DNA of 64,000 bases from JANXQG01 sp964615095 (GTDB lineage Bacteria; Planctomycetota; Planctomycetia; Pirellulales; Thermoguttaceae), in the NCBI GenBank assembly GCA_964615095.1, contig CAZTPX010000012.1, positions 44,892 through 108,891 on the forward strand, written 5' to 3'. Positions 18,922 through 27,008 of the stretch are shown here, in pieces. Position numbers and translations under genes: made by a program. Position 1 is the stretch's first letter. Every line of letters begins with the position of its first letter. Below the pieces are notes generated by a model, which searched no databases, had not been told where the DNA came from, and saw only the letters and a program-made list of their open reading frames with translations.

Positions 18922-19794
18922 ATGTCGAAAAATTCAAAACATGCCACGCAGCGGTTGCCCTTCGCATGGCTGGCGCTGCCCCTTTTGTTTGGTTGCGGCG
19001 GGCCTTCCACGCCCGGCAAAGATGATGCGCCTCAGGCCCTGACCACGGCAAGCGGGATCGAAATGGTGGCGCTGCCCGGCGGCTGGTTCGAGATGGGATC
19101 CAGCAGCGCCGATGAATCGGATGAGCAACCCCACAAGGTCTTCATCAGCCCCTTGGCGATCGACAAGTGCCCGGTCACGCAGCAGGAGTACGAGAAGCAA
19201 ATGGGCAAGAACCCCTCGCACTGGAAGGATCCGCAGAACCCCGTGGAGCAGATCCGCTGGAGCGACGCCGCGGCCTACTGCAATGCCCGTTCGCGTGCCG
19301 AGGGACTCTCACCCGCCTACGATCCCAAGACGTGGCAGTGCGATTTCCAGTCCGACGGCTATCGTTTGCCGACGGAGGCCGAATATGAATATGCCCTGCG
19401 GGCGGGCACGACCACCGCTTACTTCTTTGGCGACTCGGACGCCAACCTGTCGCGTTATGCCTGGTTCAAGGGCAACAGCACGCGCGGCCCGCATCCCGTC
19501 GGCGAAAAGTCGGCCAATCCCTGGGGGCTTTGCGACATGATCGGCAACGTCTGGCAGTGGTGCAACGACTATTACCAGGAGGACTACTACAAGCAAAGCC
19601 CTGATCACGATCCGCGCGGACCGGCCCGCGGCGAGGGCCGCGTGGTCCGCGGCGGCTGCTGGAACTCCAAGCCCGACGACCTCTGCTCGGCCTACCGCAA
19701 TTACGAGACGCCGGCCTACACGGACATCTGCTTTGCCAAGGACATTCACGGCCAAGTGGGATTCCGCTGCGTCAGGAGACAGGCGGCGAAGTAG
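18922..19794 (+). CDS. Formylglycine-generating-enzyme (SUMF1)-like lipoprotein
   Basis: The 291-residue product starts at the ATG at 18922 and has a lipoprotein-type signal ending LPLLFGCGG, so it should be membrane-anchored. The SUMF1/EgtB/PvdO fold is clear from GGWFEMGSSSADESDEQPHK, IRWSDAAAYCNARS, GYRLPTEAEYEYALRAG, WGLCDMIGNVWQWCNDYY, VVRGGCWNS and the closing GFRCVRR. The paired cysteines of true sulfatase-activating enzymes are not obviously in place. No sulfatase gene is in the window, so a binding or regulatory role is as likely as Cys oxidation. The start codon lies inside an AT-rich TTCAAATTCAAATGTCGAAA tract related to the dispersed AT-rich repeat family. Confidence 0.85.
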   Translation: MSKNSKHATQRLPFAWLALPLLFGCGGPSTPGKDDAPQALTTASGIEMVALPGGWFEMGSSSADESDEQPHKVFISPLAIDKCPVTQQEYEKQMGKNPSHWKDPQNPVEQIRWSDAAAYCNARSRAEGLSPAYDPKTWQCDFQSDGYRLPTEAEYEYALRAGTTTAYFFGDSDANLSRYAWFKGNSTRGPHPVGEKSANPWGLCDMIGNVWQWCNDYYQEDYYKQSPDHDPRGPARGEGRVVRGGCWNSKPDDLCSAYRNYETPAYTDICFAKDIHGQVGFRCVRRQAAK

Positions 19795-19795
19795 C

Positions 19796-21277
19796 ATGCT
19801 AGAAACTATTATTAGAGCAGGCGTTGCATTGATTGCTGCGGGGAGCTTGATGCAATCCGTTTACGCAGCCGACGTCGTGGTCCGGCCCCGGGAGTACGCC
19901 AAAGCACTAAAAAATCCGTGCAAGGGGCTTCGTTTCAATGGTGGTCAAGAACATGTTAATCCGGACAATCCGCTGATATCGCTCTCGCACGTTTATATTC
20001 GCTGGAACACGATCGAGAATTCCGCATCGGACGGCATCGATAAGATCCGCCGTTTTTGCGACAATGCGTGGAAAGACCTCCCGTCAAGAAATGTCAAGGT
20101 CATTCCCAGGGTCTATCTTGACTGGCCGAATCAAGGCGTCCACTGGCCGACCGACATGACAACCGGCGACTATTCCAGTGCCCAATTCAAAGCGCGGATG
20201 GTCCGGCTCATCCAGCGCCTCGGGCAGTTGTGGGACCGTGATCCGCGCGTGGCATTTGTGGAAATGGGCATCATCGGCCAGTGGGGTGAACAGCACGATC
20301 CCAGCCCTGATGTCGGCATGCAGAAGCTCCTGGCCGAGACCTATCTTGCCGCATTCAAGCACAAACTCCTCATGCGGCGGTATGCAGACTATTTCAGCAA
20401 TTACGCGGCCCTGGGATTATACTGGGACTCGTTCGCTCATCCGCAGGACGATGAATCCCGCTGGATTCTTGCCTGGGGAAATCGCTGGCAATCGATCGCA
20501 CTCGGCGGAGAAGTGGCGTATAACTGGGGAAGCGCAAAGGCGGTGTTTGGGAATGATCCTACCACGACCGTCTCCAGCCCTAGCTACTATAACCGGGTTG
20601 TCAATTTTACGCGGCGGCTGCACTGGAACCATCTGGGCTGGGTGGCCGCTTACGACTACACCAATTCTGCCACGCTGGCGGGCGGCAAGGCTCTCCAGGG
20701 TGCGCTGGGATATCTTTTTGTGCTCGACCAGGCAACCTATCCTTCCCGCGTAGAGAGCGGGACGCCTTTCACTGCCAGTTTCGTCGTCCGGAATACGGGC
20801 TCATCGCCGATGTATTACAACTGGCCGGTGGAATTGAGCCTGCTGGATCCGGCTACCAGGAAGCCGGTCTTTACGGCCATTTTCGCCAAGGTTGACATAC
20901 GTACGTGGCTGCCGGGAACGAACTGGCAGTACGACTCGACGAACCCGTCGGTCGCCGGTAGCGGATACCAGACGCCGGCCGCTTCCAATTCGGTCAGCGG
21001 GACCTTCACGTTGCCCTCAAGTTTGCCCGCTGGCGAGTATATCCTGGCGCTGGCAATCCTGGACCCCGCGGGCATGAAGCCTGGCCTGCGATTTTCAACC
21101 GTCAATTATTTTAACGGCGGCCGGCACCCGCTGGGACGGATCGGCGTTGGGCGGGGCGTGGCAAATCCGGTGTTGAATGCGGCATCTTTTGATGATCCGG
21201 GACGGGACAATTCCCTTGGATACGACGGGAAGGCATCGAGCTTCGCTATTCAGGGCAGAGACGAGAAAACGGAATAA
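19796..21277 (+). CDS. Secreted DUF4832/DUF4874-like glycosidase-type protein
   Basis: The ATG at 19796 starts one base after the previous stop, so the two genes are probably translated together. The 494-residue product has a signal peptide (GVALIAAGSLMQSVYA). The N-terminal half looks like a TIM-barrel of the DUF4832/DUF4874 type (EYAKALKNPCKGLRFNGGQE; VIPRVYLDWP; VAFVEMGIIGQWGEQHDP). The C-terminal half is a beta-sandwich (SGTFTLPSSLPAGEYILALA). It is probably a polysaccharide-active or binding protein. Its codon use is less GC-biased than its neighbours, which may mark a later arrival. Confidence 0.6.
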   Translation: MLETIIRAGVALIAAGSLMQSVYAADVVVRPREYAKALKNPCKGLRFNGGQEHVNPDNPLISLSHVYIRWNTIENSASDGIDKIRRFCDNAWKDLPSRNVKVIPRVYLDWPNQGVHWPTDMTTGDYSSAQFKARMVRLIQRLGQLWDRDPRVAFVEMGIIGQWGEQHDPSPDVGMQKLLAETYLAAFKHKLLMRRYADYFSNYAALGLYWDSFAHPQDDESRWILAWGNRWQSIALGGEVAYNWGSAKAVFGNDPTTTVSSPSYYNRVVNFTRRLHWNHLGWVAAYDYTNSATLAGGKALQGALGYLFVLDQATYPSRVESGTPFTASFVVRNTGSSPMYYNWPVELSLLDPATRKPVFTAIFAKVDIRTWLPGTNWQYDSTNPSVAGSGYQTPAASNSVSGTFTLPSSLPAGEYILALAILDPAGMKPGLRFSTVNYFNGGRHPLGRIGVGRGVANPVLNAASFDDPGRDNSLGYDGKASSFAIQGRDEKTE

Positions 21278-21309
21278 CCGCATTATTACGCCGGCAACAC
21301 AGTTGCTCC

Positions 21310-21381
21310 ACACTAGCCCGACGCGGGCACCGCGCGCTGCTTGGTCGGCGAGGGTTCGTCGCTTGCGAGTCGGGCTAGTGT
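21310..21381. repeat. ACACTARCCCGA-type hairpin, copy 1
   Basis: A perfect 13-bp inverted repeat (ACACTAGCCCGAC at 21310-21322 against 21369-21381) lies 33 bases after the end of the DUF4832-like gene. A related hairpin sits at 39770-39833, downstream of murG, with the same ACACTA-R-CCCGA ends. Both lie just after a stop codon, so they may also work as transcript-end hairpins. The rest of the gap to 21582 shows nothing else that is recognised. Confidence 0.65.
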
Positions 21382-21582
21382 GAGAATCTTCAACGACCAT
21401 GGGAATGAACTATCGCTGGTGAAGGGGTTGAAAACGACCCCTGCCGGCTTGCCCAGCCGGTAAATGAGTTTTGTAAGCGAAGGGCAGACGGGTCATGGCT
21501 AACAAGACTGATCCACCGGCCCGGCAAGCGGGCTGGGGTCGAGCCACGGCAATACTTTTCCCAGCGAAGGTGGAGCACCGCC

Positions 21583-22227
21583 ATGCCACTACAATCGTAT
21601 TACGAGCCGAACGCCATCACACCGCACTACAAGTTGCGCTATAGTTGGGCAGGCTGACCGCCACGCGGAACGAAGTTTCCGGAGGAAATGCAATGCCGCT
21701 TGGCAGCGCCTGCCGAAGGCTGGGAGGAGGACGGGCTTCGGCTTCTGGAAACAAGCTTCTCTCCAGACTGTGCCTTGATGACGTTCAGTGTCAAGCCGCA
21801 CGTTCCCCCGGTGCTTTTCATCGGTCACCTCAAAGGACGCCTGCAGTACGCGCTTCGCAGCGCACGACTGCGCGTAAAGTTCAGTCGCAAGGTGGCCATG
21901 CAATCGATCGGTGAGAACGATCGAGAGGATGTCGAGGCATATATTGCGAACCAGATTGCCAACGAGTCGTGGGCTGATCCGCGGATGGTGGAGGTGTTGG
22001 CCACGTTCACGGTGAACGTTGGGTTGCCGCGGTCAACGCGGACGGCGCCTACGGCCGGTGGGACTACGCCGTGGCGAAGCAGCCGGAAGAGGTCTGGGGG
22101 GTTGGTCAGCAACGCTGCCAAGCAGGGGAGTAGGGAGAGATGGCGTCGGCGACCGGAAACTGCATCGCGGCGTCAACGGAAGACTTGCCGTGAATGTTTA
22201 GCTGTACTGCCCAGGATGCTTTATTGA
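21583..22227 (+). pseudogene. Broken Y1-type (REP-associated/IS200-like) transposase
   Basis: The reading frame from ATG 21583 encodes YYEPNAITPHYKLRYSWAG and then meets a TGA at 21655-21657, where the family is expected to have Trp (SWxGWP). The same frame continues in register with EDGLRLLETSFSPDCALMTF, VLFIGHLKGRLQYALRSARL and DREDVEAYIANQIANESWAD. This is the N-terminal half of a planctomycete transposase-like family whose C-terminal half carries the metal-binding and Tyr region. After about 22018 similarity is lost by frameshift, although the frame stays open to 22227. It is therefore dead by a nonsense codon and 3' decay. Family recognition is from memory of the conserved motifs. Confidence 0.7.
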
Positions 22228-22376
22228 TAAACTCGGCGGGGTGTCAAGGAAATGGACCAGAGGTGCGATAGAACTACCGCAATTTCGCAATTACGAGCCG
22301 CCCTGCCTCCACATTCTCCACAACCCGGGGTATACTTCAGTAAAAGACGACAGGTTACAGAGTTGAGCGAAGAACG

Positions 22377-22991
22377 ATGTCCCAGAAGCCTGCCCAGAAA
22401 ACGAAAAATCCTGCGCGCCAGGCTTACTGGATGCGTGCGGTTCGGTTCGCTGGGCTTCATCGTGTTCTGCATCTCGTCGCGAGCTATAGCGATGGCATTC
22501 GCGTGCGGGACTTGAACAAGCTGATCGTGGCTAACGGCCTTTATCGAACCGACCGTGGCGAGCCAGCAAAGAGCACTCTCTATCACTGTCGGAATACACT
22601 CGTTCATCTCGGGATCCTTCGCCGTCGGCATCAAGGTTTGGTGGCCGCCACCGACGACATGGAAGTGGACTCGCTGCTCCACGAAGCGGCCCCAAGTGCC
22701 GATACGCTTTCTGAGACTGCACGGGAGACCTTCGCCCGACTCGTTCTGGCTAATCACGACTGTTTCCAGAACTTCTTCGGCCTCTTCTTGTTGGACTCCG
22801 ACGTTCGCTCGCCGGAGCAGTTTCGCGCTGTCGCCGCGCCCGTTATATGGTTGGAAGCCGCGTTGGATTCTAGTACTGGCACGGTCGAATCGCGATTTAC
22901 AGCAGGATCGCAGCGCTTAGTTGGGACGAAGACAGGGAAGAGGAAGCGTTCTCGGGCAGTGATTCGATCAGTTCAATCACAGCTTGCTTGA
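22377..22991 (+). CDS. Unrecognised protein with an N-terminal winged-helix-like region
   Basis: The 204-residue product starts MSQKPAQKTKNPARQAYWMR. Its first 100 residues look like a winged helix (IRVRDLNKLIVANGLYR, then STLYHCRNTLVHLGILRRR). A helical segment follows (SETARETFARLVLANHDCFQNFF). The last 35 residues (SQRLVGTKTGKRKRSRAVIRS) differ in character, and the original C terminus may have been lost by frameshift. The gene sits between a dead transposase and a radC stub in a lower-GC island, so horizontal origin is likely. No function is assigned; defence-island proteins often have this architecture. Confidence 0.5.
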   Translation: MSQKPAQKTKNPARQAYWMRAVRFAGLHRVLHLVASYSDGIRVRDLNKLIVANGLYRTDRGEPAKSTLYHCRNTLVHLGILRRRHQGLVAATDDMEVDSLLHEAAPSADTLSETARETFARLVLANHDCFQNFFGLFLLDSDVRSPEQFRAVAAPVIWLEAALDSSTGTVESRFTAGSQRLVGTKTGKRKRSRAVIRSVQSQLA

Positions 22992-23177
22992 CGGTGCTCA
23001 TGATATTCGGTCTTCTCCTTTGGTCAAGTCGGGATCGGGAAAAGCCTCGCGAGCTGGTCTCTTCGCCTGGATTGGAACGTATCGTATTCTACCTGATCGC
23101 CGCCCGCTTGGGTAGCGATTTGCGAGTACGGCACAAGCGACGAAGGACGAAACCGGAAAGTGTCTTCGCCTCTTGCG

Positions 23178-23280
23178 GCCTATCCCGCCAAAAATCCCGC
23201 CATTTTGGCGGGATAGGCTTCCGCGCGGGTGACTGGACGGCCTATGCCGCAGAATTCCCCACCATTTTGGCGGGATAGGT
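23178..23280. repeat. CCTATCCCGCCAAAA hairpins
   Basis: A perfect 16-bp inverted repeat (GCCTATCCCGCCAAAA at 23178-23193 against 23203-23218) is followed by a third arm at 23265-23280 in the same orientation as the second. The third arm ends five bases before the radC stub. The gap 22992-23177 holds no other recognised feature. Confidence 0.7.
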
Positions 23281-23285
23281 TCACT

Positions 23286-23390
23286 ATGAAAACCATCAAG
23301 GACATTCCGGAGCACAGCCGCCCGCAGGAGAAACTAATCGTGACCAAGAAAGGGTACTTTAGTTTTCAGGAAGCAGGCTTAATACGATAA
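23286..23390 (+). pseudogene. 5' stub of a radC-like gene
   Basis: The 34-residue frame MKTIKDIPEHSRPQEKLI matches the N terminus of RadC-type JAB/MPN proteins, where I-K-D-x-P-x-x-x-R-P-R-E-K-L is typical. The remainder (VTKKGYFSFQEAGLIR) is unrelated, and the frame ends before the metalloprotease-like core. RadC homologues are frequent passengers on plasmids and islands. The junction lies about 50 bases from the pheT stop. Confidence 0.55.
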
Positions 23391-23441
23391 ACACACAGGC
23401 AGTTGGCACGCCTACGATCAAGGCCGGCCTGGCTCGACGCT

Positions 23442-25562
23442 CTAGCCCCGCAATTCCGCCCCATGCTCACGGCGGCAGGCGGCGACGATCTGATCGCGGA
23501 CGCCGTCGGCCTGCTGGCTGGTGAGCGTGCCTTCCGAAGAGCGGAGGCCAATGCCGAAGAGAAAACTCTTCTTGCCCTGGCCCAGGCGGTTGGCATCGCG
23601 ATAGGTGTCGCGATACTCGACGCTTTCCAAATCGCGGCCGCCATTCCGGCGGACCGTGGCGGCGATCTGTGCCCATTGCACAGCCTCGGCAACCACCAGG
23701 TTCAAGTCGCGCGATACGGCAGGGAAGGCGGGCAGCGGCACGTACTGCGGGATCAGATTGGCGCGCTCGAACAAGGGCGCAAGCCGCAACTCAGCCACGG
23801 TTGAAGGACTGCGGAGATCACCCTGCTTCTGGCCCGCCGCGCTGAGCTGCCCCACATAGCCGAGCATCTGGCCATCCAACAACAACCGGCAAGACGCGCC
23901 GGCGTCCAAGAACGGCAAATCGATTACGTCGGCGGTCAGATCGAGCTGGGAATTGACCGCCGCGACCAGTGCCTCGACAACTCCCTTGACTTCCGCGTAG
24001 GGCCGGCCGCTGCTCAGCCCCAGCATCCACCATTCCTCCGGCAGCCCGGGGCTGGAGAGATAGATCTTGGCTACCTCGAACAATTCGATGACGGGGTTGG
24101 AAAGCGATTCGTTGGTCCGCCGCACGCCCAGCAGGCTGGGCACGAGGCTGGTGCGCAACTGATCGGCCCCGCGAATGACCGGCGTGCGACTGCGGAGCGG
24201 GTCGGCCTGCGTCCAGGCCTGCACGGCCCGGGCCGAGGCCTCGTCCACCGCGCTGAGGGTCATGGCCTCATCGAAACCGGCCGCGGTCAGCACGTTGCGG
24301 ATTTTAGCCACCACGCGGTCCTCGCGCCTCCGCGAGGAGGCGGCCATGGGTACACTCACGTCCTCGGGAATCTTGTCGTAGCCATGGATTCTCGCCACCT
24401 CTTCGATCAGATCGATCTCCCGCGACAGGTCCCGCCGCCAACTGGGTGGGGTGACGATCATCGCGTCTGTAGGGAACGGACTCCGTGCCGTTCCTTCGTT
24501 TTCCTTTGCTTCCGGCTCCGTACTCCCCGCAATGACGGAACGGCACGGAGTCCGTTCCCTACAGTTTCCCTGCTCCACGTTCCCCAGCGCCGTCAATATC
24601 CGCCGCACGACGGCCAGGTCGACCTCGATGCCCAGGATGCGCTTGAGTTGCCCGAGTCGCAGCACGATCGGTTCCCGGGCTGGGGGCCGCGCGCCCACAT
24701 CGACCACGCCCCGGGCCAATTCGCCGCCGGCCGTCTCGAGGATCAATTCGGCGCAGCGGCGGCTGGCCCAATCGATGCCCTGGGAGTCGACGCGGCGCTC
24801 GAAACGATACGACGAATCGCTGTGCAGGCTCAACTGCCGGGCCGTGGTGCGGATGGAAATCGGGTCGAAGTCGGCCGCCTCGACCAGCACGTCGCGCGTC
24901 TGCTGGTCGACCTCGGTTGCCGCCCCACCCATCACACCGCCGATAGCCACCGGCACGCGGGCGTCGGCAATCACACACATGTCGGGGTCGAGCCGGTAGG
25001 TCTTGTGGTCGATGGCTTCGATCACCTCGCCCGCTTGGGGGCGACGAACGATGATCTCCCGGCCGATGTCTTCTCCGGCGCGCGCGAGTTTCCCGTAGTC
25101 GAACGTGTGCAGCGGCTGGCCGCACTCCATCATCACGTAGTTCGAAACATCGACGACGTTGTTGATCGCCGCGATGCCGATCGTCGTCAAGCGGTCCACC
25201 AGCCAATCGGGACTGGGACCGACGCGGACGCCGCGAACCACGCGGGCCGTGTAGCGCGAGCAGAGATCCGGGCAATTGATCCGCACGCGCACCAAATCTT
25301 CCACCCGCGTCTGGCCTTCCGCCGGCCGTGCCGCGGGGACCGTCAAAGGGCAATCCCACAGCACGGAAACTTCCCGCGCGATGCCGATATGGCCGAGGCA
25401 GTCGGGCCGGTTGCTCGTGACCTCCAAGTCGATCGCCAGGTCGTCGCCGACCTCATGCGTTTCTTCGTGGTTCAGCCCGGCCATCATCAGCCGCTCTTCG
25501 ATCTCTCGCGGCGACATGGTGAGGGGAACGTATTGTTTCAGCCAGTTCCAGGAGACGATCAT
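23442..25562 (-). CDS. pheT: Phenylalanine--tRNA ligase beta subunit, short form with an in-frame repeat insertion
   Basis: PheT pairs with PheS to charge tRNA-Phe. The protein (706 residues) opens MIVSWNWLKQYVPLTMSPRE, then the B3/B4 domain follows (LEVTSNRPDCLGHIGIAREV; AINNVVDVSNYVMMECGQPL). The EMAP/OB-fold tRNA-binding segment that separates these parts in E. coli is absent. The B5 region contains PSWRRDLSREIDLIEEVARIHGYDKIPED in two blocks, and the end carries the ferredoxin-fold anticodon-binding domain (FPAVSRDLNLVVAE). Residues about 333-365, in the B5 hairpin, are encoded by a 98-base palindromic repeat (24467-24564) and have no counterpart in the family. The frame is preserved, so the protein is probably active. 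pheS lies 232 bases upstream. Confidence 0.95.
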   Translation of the reverse strand: MIVSWNWLKQYVPLTMSPREIEERLMMAGLNHEETHEVGDDLAIDLEVTSNRPDCLGHIGIAREVSVLWDCPLTVPAARPAEGQTRVEDLVRVRINCPDLCSRYTARVVRGVRVGPSPDWLVDRLTTIGIAAINNVVDVSNYVMMECGQPLHTFDYGKLARAGEDIGREIIVRRPQAGEVIEAIDHKTYRLDPDMCVIADARVPVAIGGVMGGAATEVDQQTRDVLVEAADFDPISIRTTARQLSLHSDSSYRFERRVDSQGIDWASRRCAELILETAGGELARGVVDVGARPPAREPIVLRLGQLKRILGIEVDLAVVRRILTALGNVEQGNCRERTPCRSVIAGSTEPEAKENEGTARSPFPTDAMIVTPPSWRRDLSREIDLIEEVARIHGYDKIPEDVSVPMAASSRRREDRVVAKIRNVLTAAGFDEAMTLSAVDEASARAVQAWTQADPLRSRTPVIRGADQLRTSLVPSLLGVRRTNESLSNPVIELFEVAKIYLSSPGLPEEWWMLGLSSGRPYAEVKGVVEALVAAVNSQLDLTADVIDLPFLDAGASCRLLLDGQMLGYVGQLSAAGQKQGDLRSPSTVAELRLAPLFERANLIPQYVPLPAFPAVSRDLNLVVAEAVQWAQIAATVRRNGGRDLESVEYRDTYRDANRLGQGKKSFLFGIGLRSSEGTLTSQQADGVRDQIVAACRREHGAELRG
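24467..24564. repeat. 28-bp perfect inverted repeat inserted inside pheT
   Basis: The arms 24467-24494 and 24537-24564 are perfect reverse complements of 28 bp around a 42-base loop. The arm core is GGAACGGCACGGAGTCCGTT. An identical single 28-base arm lies at 45193-45220, four bases before the stop of the DUF2156 gene. In pheT the element is translated into about 33 residues that include CRERTPCRSV and GTARSPFPT. Confidence 0.9.
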
Positions 25563-25595
25563 GGGGGGAACACTGGGTTAAGGAGCGGAAGAAAA

Positions 25596-25769
25596 TACGA
25601 AATACGAATGTCGAAATCCGAAACAAATTCAAAATGTCAAATTTCAAATCTCAAAATGCCGGCATTTCCGCCGATCGTATCGGGCAGTCAGAAGAAGGAA
25701 CCACGAAAGACACGAATGACACGAAAAAAGAAATGTTCCTTTTTCGTGTCATTCGTGTCTTTCGTGGTT
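25596..25769. repeat. AT-rich repeat plus 30-bp perfect inverted repeat between pheS and pheT
   Basis: The left part (25596-25660) is a copy of the AT-rich family built on CGAAATCCGAAACAAATTC. The right part is a perfect 30-bp hairpin (25699-25728 against 25740-25769) with an 11-base loop and core GACACGAATGACACG. It separates pheS from pheT, which are usually adjacent, and could affect co-transcription. Confidence 0.8.
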
Positions 25770-25794
25770 TCCTCCCGTGCTTCTGTTAGCCAAG

Positions 25795-26862
25795 TCAAAA
25801 CTGCTCCAGGAATCTCACGTCGTTCTTATAGAACTCTCGTATGTCGGTCACGTTGTGCCGCCGCATGCAGACGCGCTCGATACCCAGCCCGAAGGCGAAG
25901 CCGGTGAACTCCTCGGGATCATAGCCGACGGCGCGGAAGACATTGGGATCGACCATGCCGGCCCCACCCATCTCGATCCAGCGGCCTTGCCAACTCATGT
26001 CGACCTCCACGCTCGGCTCAGTGAAGGGGAAGAACGAGGGTCGGAAGCGAATGTGGACGTCGTCCTGGAAGAAGCTACTGGCGAACAACCGCAGCACGCT
26101 CTTCAGGTCGGCCATCGTAATGCCGCGATCGACCAACAGGCCCTCGATCTGATGAAACATCGGGTAGTGCGTCGCGTCGGCGTCGTCCGGGCGGTACACG
26201 CGGCCCAGCGAGATGATTCGCACCGGTGGTGGCGTCTTCTCCATCACGCGGATCTGCACCGTACTCGTCTGGCTCCGCAACAAGAGGCCCTGCTCCTCGA
26301 CGTCTCCGAGTCTCCCTTTCTCCCCTTCTCCCCTTCTCCCTTTCTCCAGCCTCCCCGCCACCGCCAGGTAGAAGTTATCCAACGGGTTCCGGGCGGGATG
26401 CTCGGGCGGGATGTTCAGCGCCTCGAAATTGTGCCACTCGTCTTCGACCTCGGGGCCGTCAACGGCGCTGAATCCCAGGCGTCCCATCAGGTCTTTCAAG
26501 TCCTCGATGGTCTGTGTGAGCGGGTGCAGATGCCCCAGCCGCGGCCGGATGCCTGGTACGGTGGGATCGAAACGCGGGCCATCGGCGGCTACTGTCGCAC
26601 GGCCGGCCAAACGGATCTGGGCCGATTCCAGTGCGGTTTCGATCTGCTGCTTAAGCTGGTTGAAACGCTGTCCAGCGGTGGGCTTGTCGGCCTTGTCGAC
26701 CGCGCCGAGGCCTTTTTGCGCCGACTTGAGCCGGCCGCTCTTCATACCCAGGAACTCGATCCGCGCAGCCTCGATGGCGGCAGCGTCGGCAGCCGCCTTG
26801 AAGGCGGCCAGGGCGTCGTGGCTTAAACGGTCAAGCTCCGCAAGAAAGTCTGCAAGGGCCAT
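25795..26862 (-). CDS. pheS: Phenylalanine--tRNA ligase alpha subunit with an in-frame low-complexity insertion
   Basis: This class II synthetase alpha subunit (355 residues) has the N-terminal coiled-coil and the catalytic core. Motif 2 is in VQIRVMEKTPPPVRIISLGR and YRPDDADATHYPMFHQIEGL; RFRPSFFPFTEPSVEVDMSW and GFAFGLGIERVCMRRHNVTD (motif 3) follow. Between NFYLA and LLLRSQTS the family has only a few residues, but here about 20 extra residues (EKGRRGEGEKGRLGDVEEQ) are encoded by a TCTCCC-type low-complexity tract at 26303-26358. The insertion lies just before motif 2, probably in a surface loop. The gene is followed by pheT; rplT and rpmI precede it on the same strand. Confidence 0.95.
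   Translation of the reverse strand: MALADFLAELDRLSHDALAAFKAAADAAAIEAARIEFLGMKSGRLKSAQKGLGAVDKADKPTAGQRFNQLKQQIETALESAQIRLAGRATVAADGPRFDPTVPGIRPRLGHLHPLTQTIEDLKDLMGRLGFSAVDGPEVEDEWHNFEALNIPPEHPARNPLDNFYLAVAGRLEKGRRGEGEKGRLGDVEEQGLLLRSQTSTVQIRVMEKTPPPVRIISLGRVYRPDDADATHYPMFHQIEGLLVDRGITMADLKSVLRLFASSFFQDDVHIRFRPSFFPFTEPSVEVDMSWQGRWIEMGGAGMVDPNVFRAVGYDPEEFTGFAFGLGIERVCMRRHNVTDIREFYKNDVRFLEQF
26303..26358. repeat. Pyrimidine-rich low-complexity tract inside pheS
   Basis: The plus strand reads as repeats of CTCCCTTTCTCC and CCCCTTCTCC, giving an EKGRRGEGEKGR peptide in pheS. A similar pyrimidine-rich text fills the intergenic gap at 17277-17312. It looks like tandem-repeat expansion or a gene-conversion event rather than ancestral PheS sequence. 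Confidence 0.7.
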
Positions 26863-26866
26863 AATT

Positions 26867-27004
26867 GCAAAATCCGAAATCCGAAATCCGAAATCCGAAA
26901 CAAATTCAAATGCAAGAAGTCAAAATGATCAAAAGCACGATTTGAACATTCATTATTCTGGATTTGGATTTGTTTCGAATTTCGATATTCGTATTTCGGA
27001 TTTC
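26867..27004. repeat. AT-rich inverted repeat filling the rplT-pheS gap
   Basis: The whole gap between rplT and pheS is one AT-rich element. Four tandem AAATCCG units and ACAAATTCAAATG on the left mirror TTTGGATTTGTTTCG and TATTTCGGATTT on the right. Related copies are at 25596-25660, 37042-37090 and 45095-45141, and a partial one spans the start codon at 18922. The AT content contrasts sharply with the surrounding genes. Confidence 0.75.
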
Positions 27005-27008
27005 CTCG

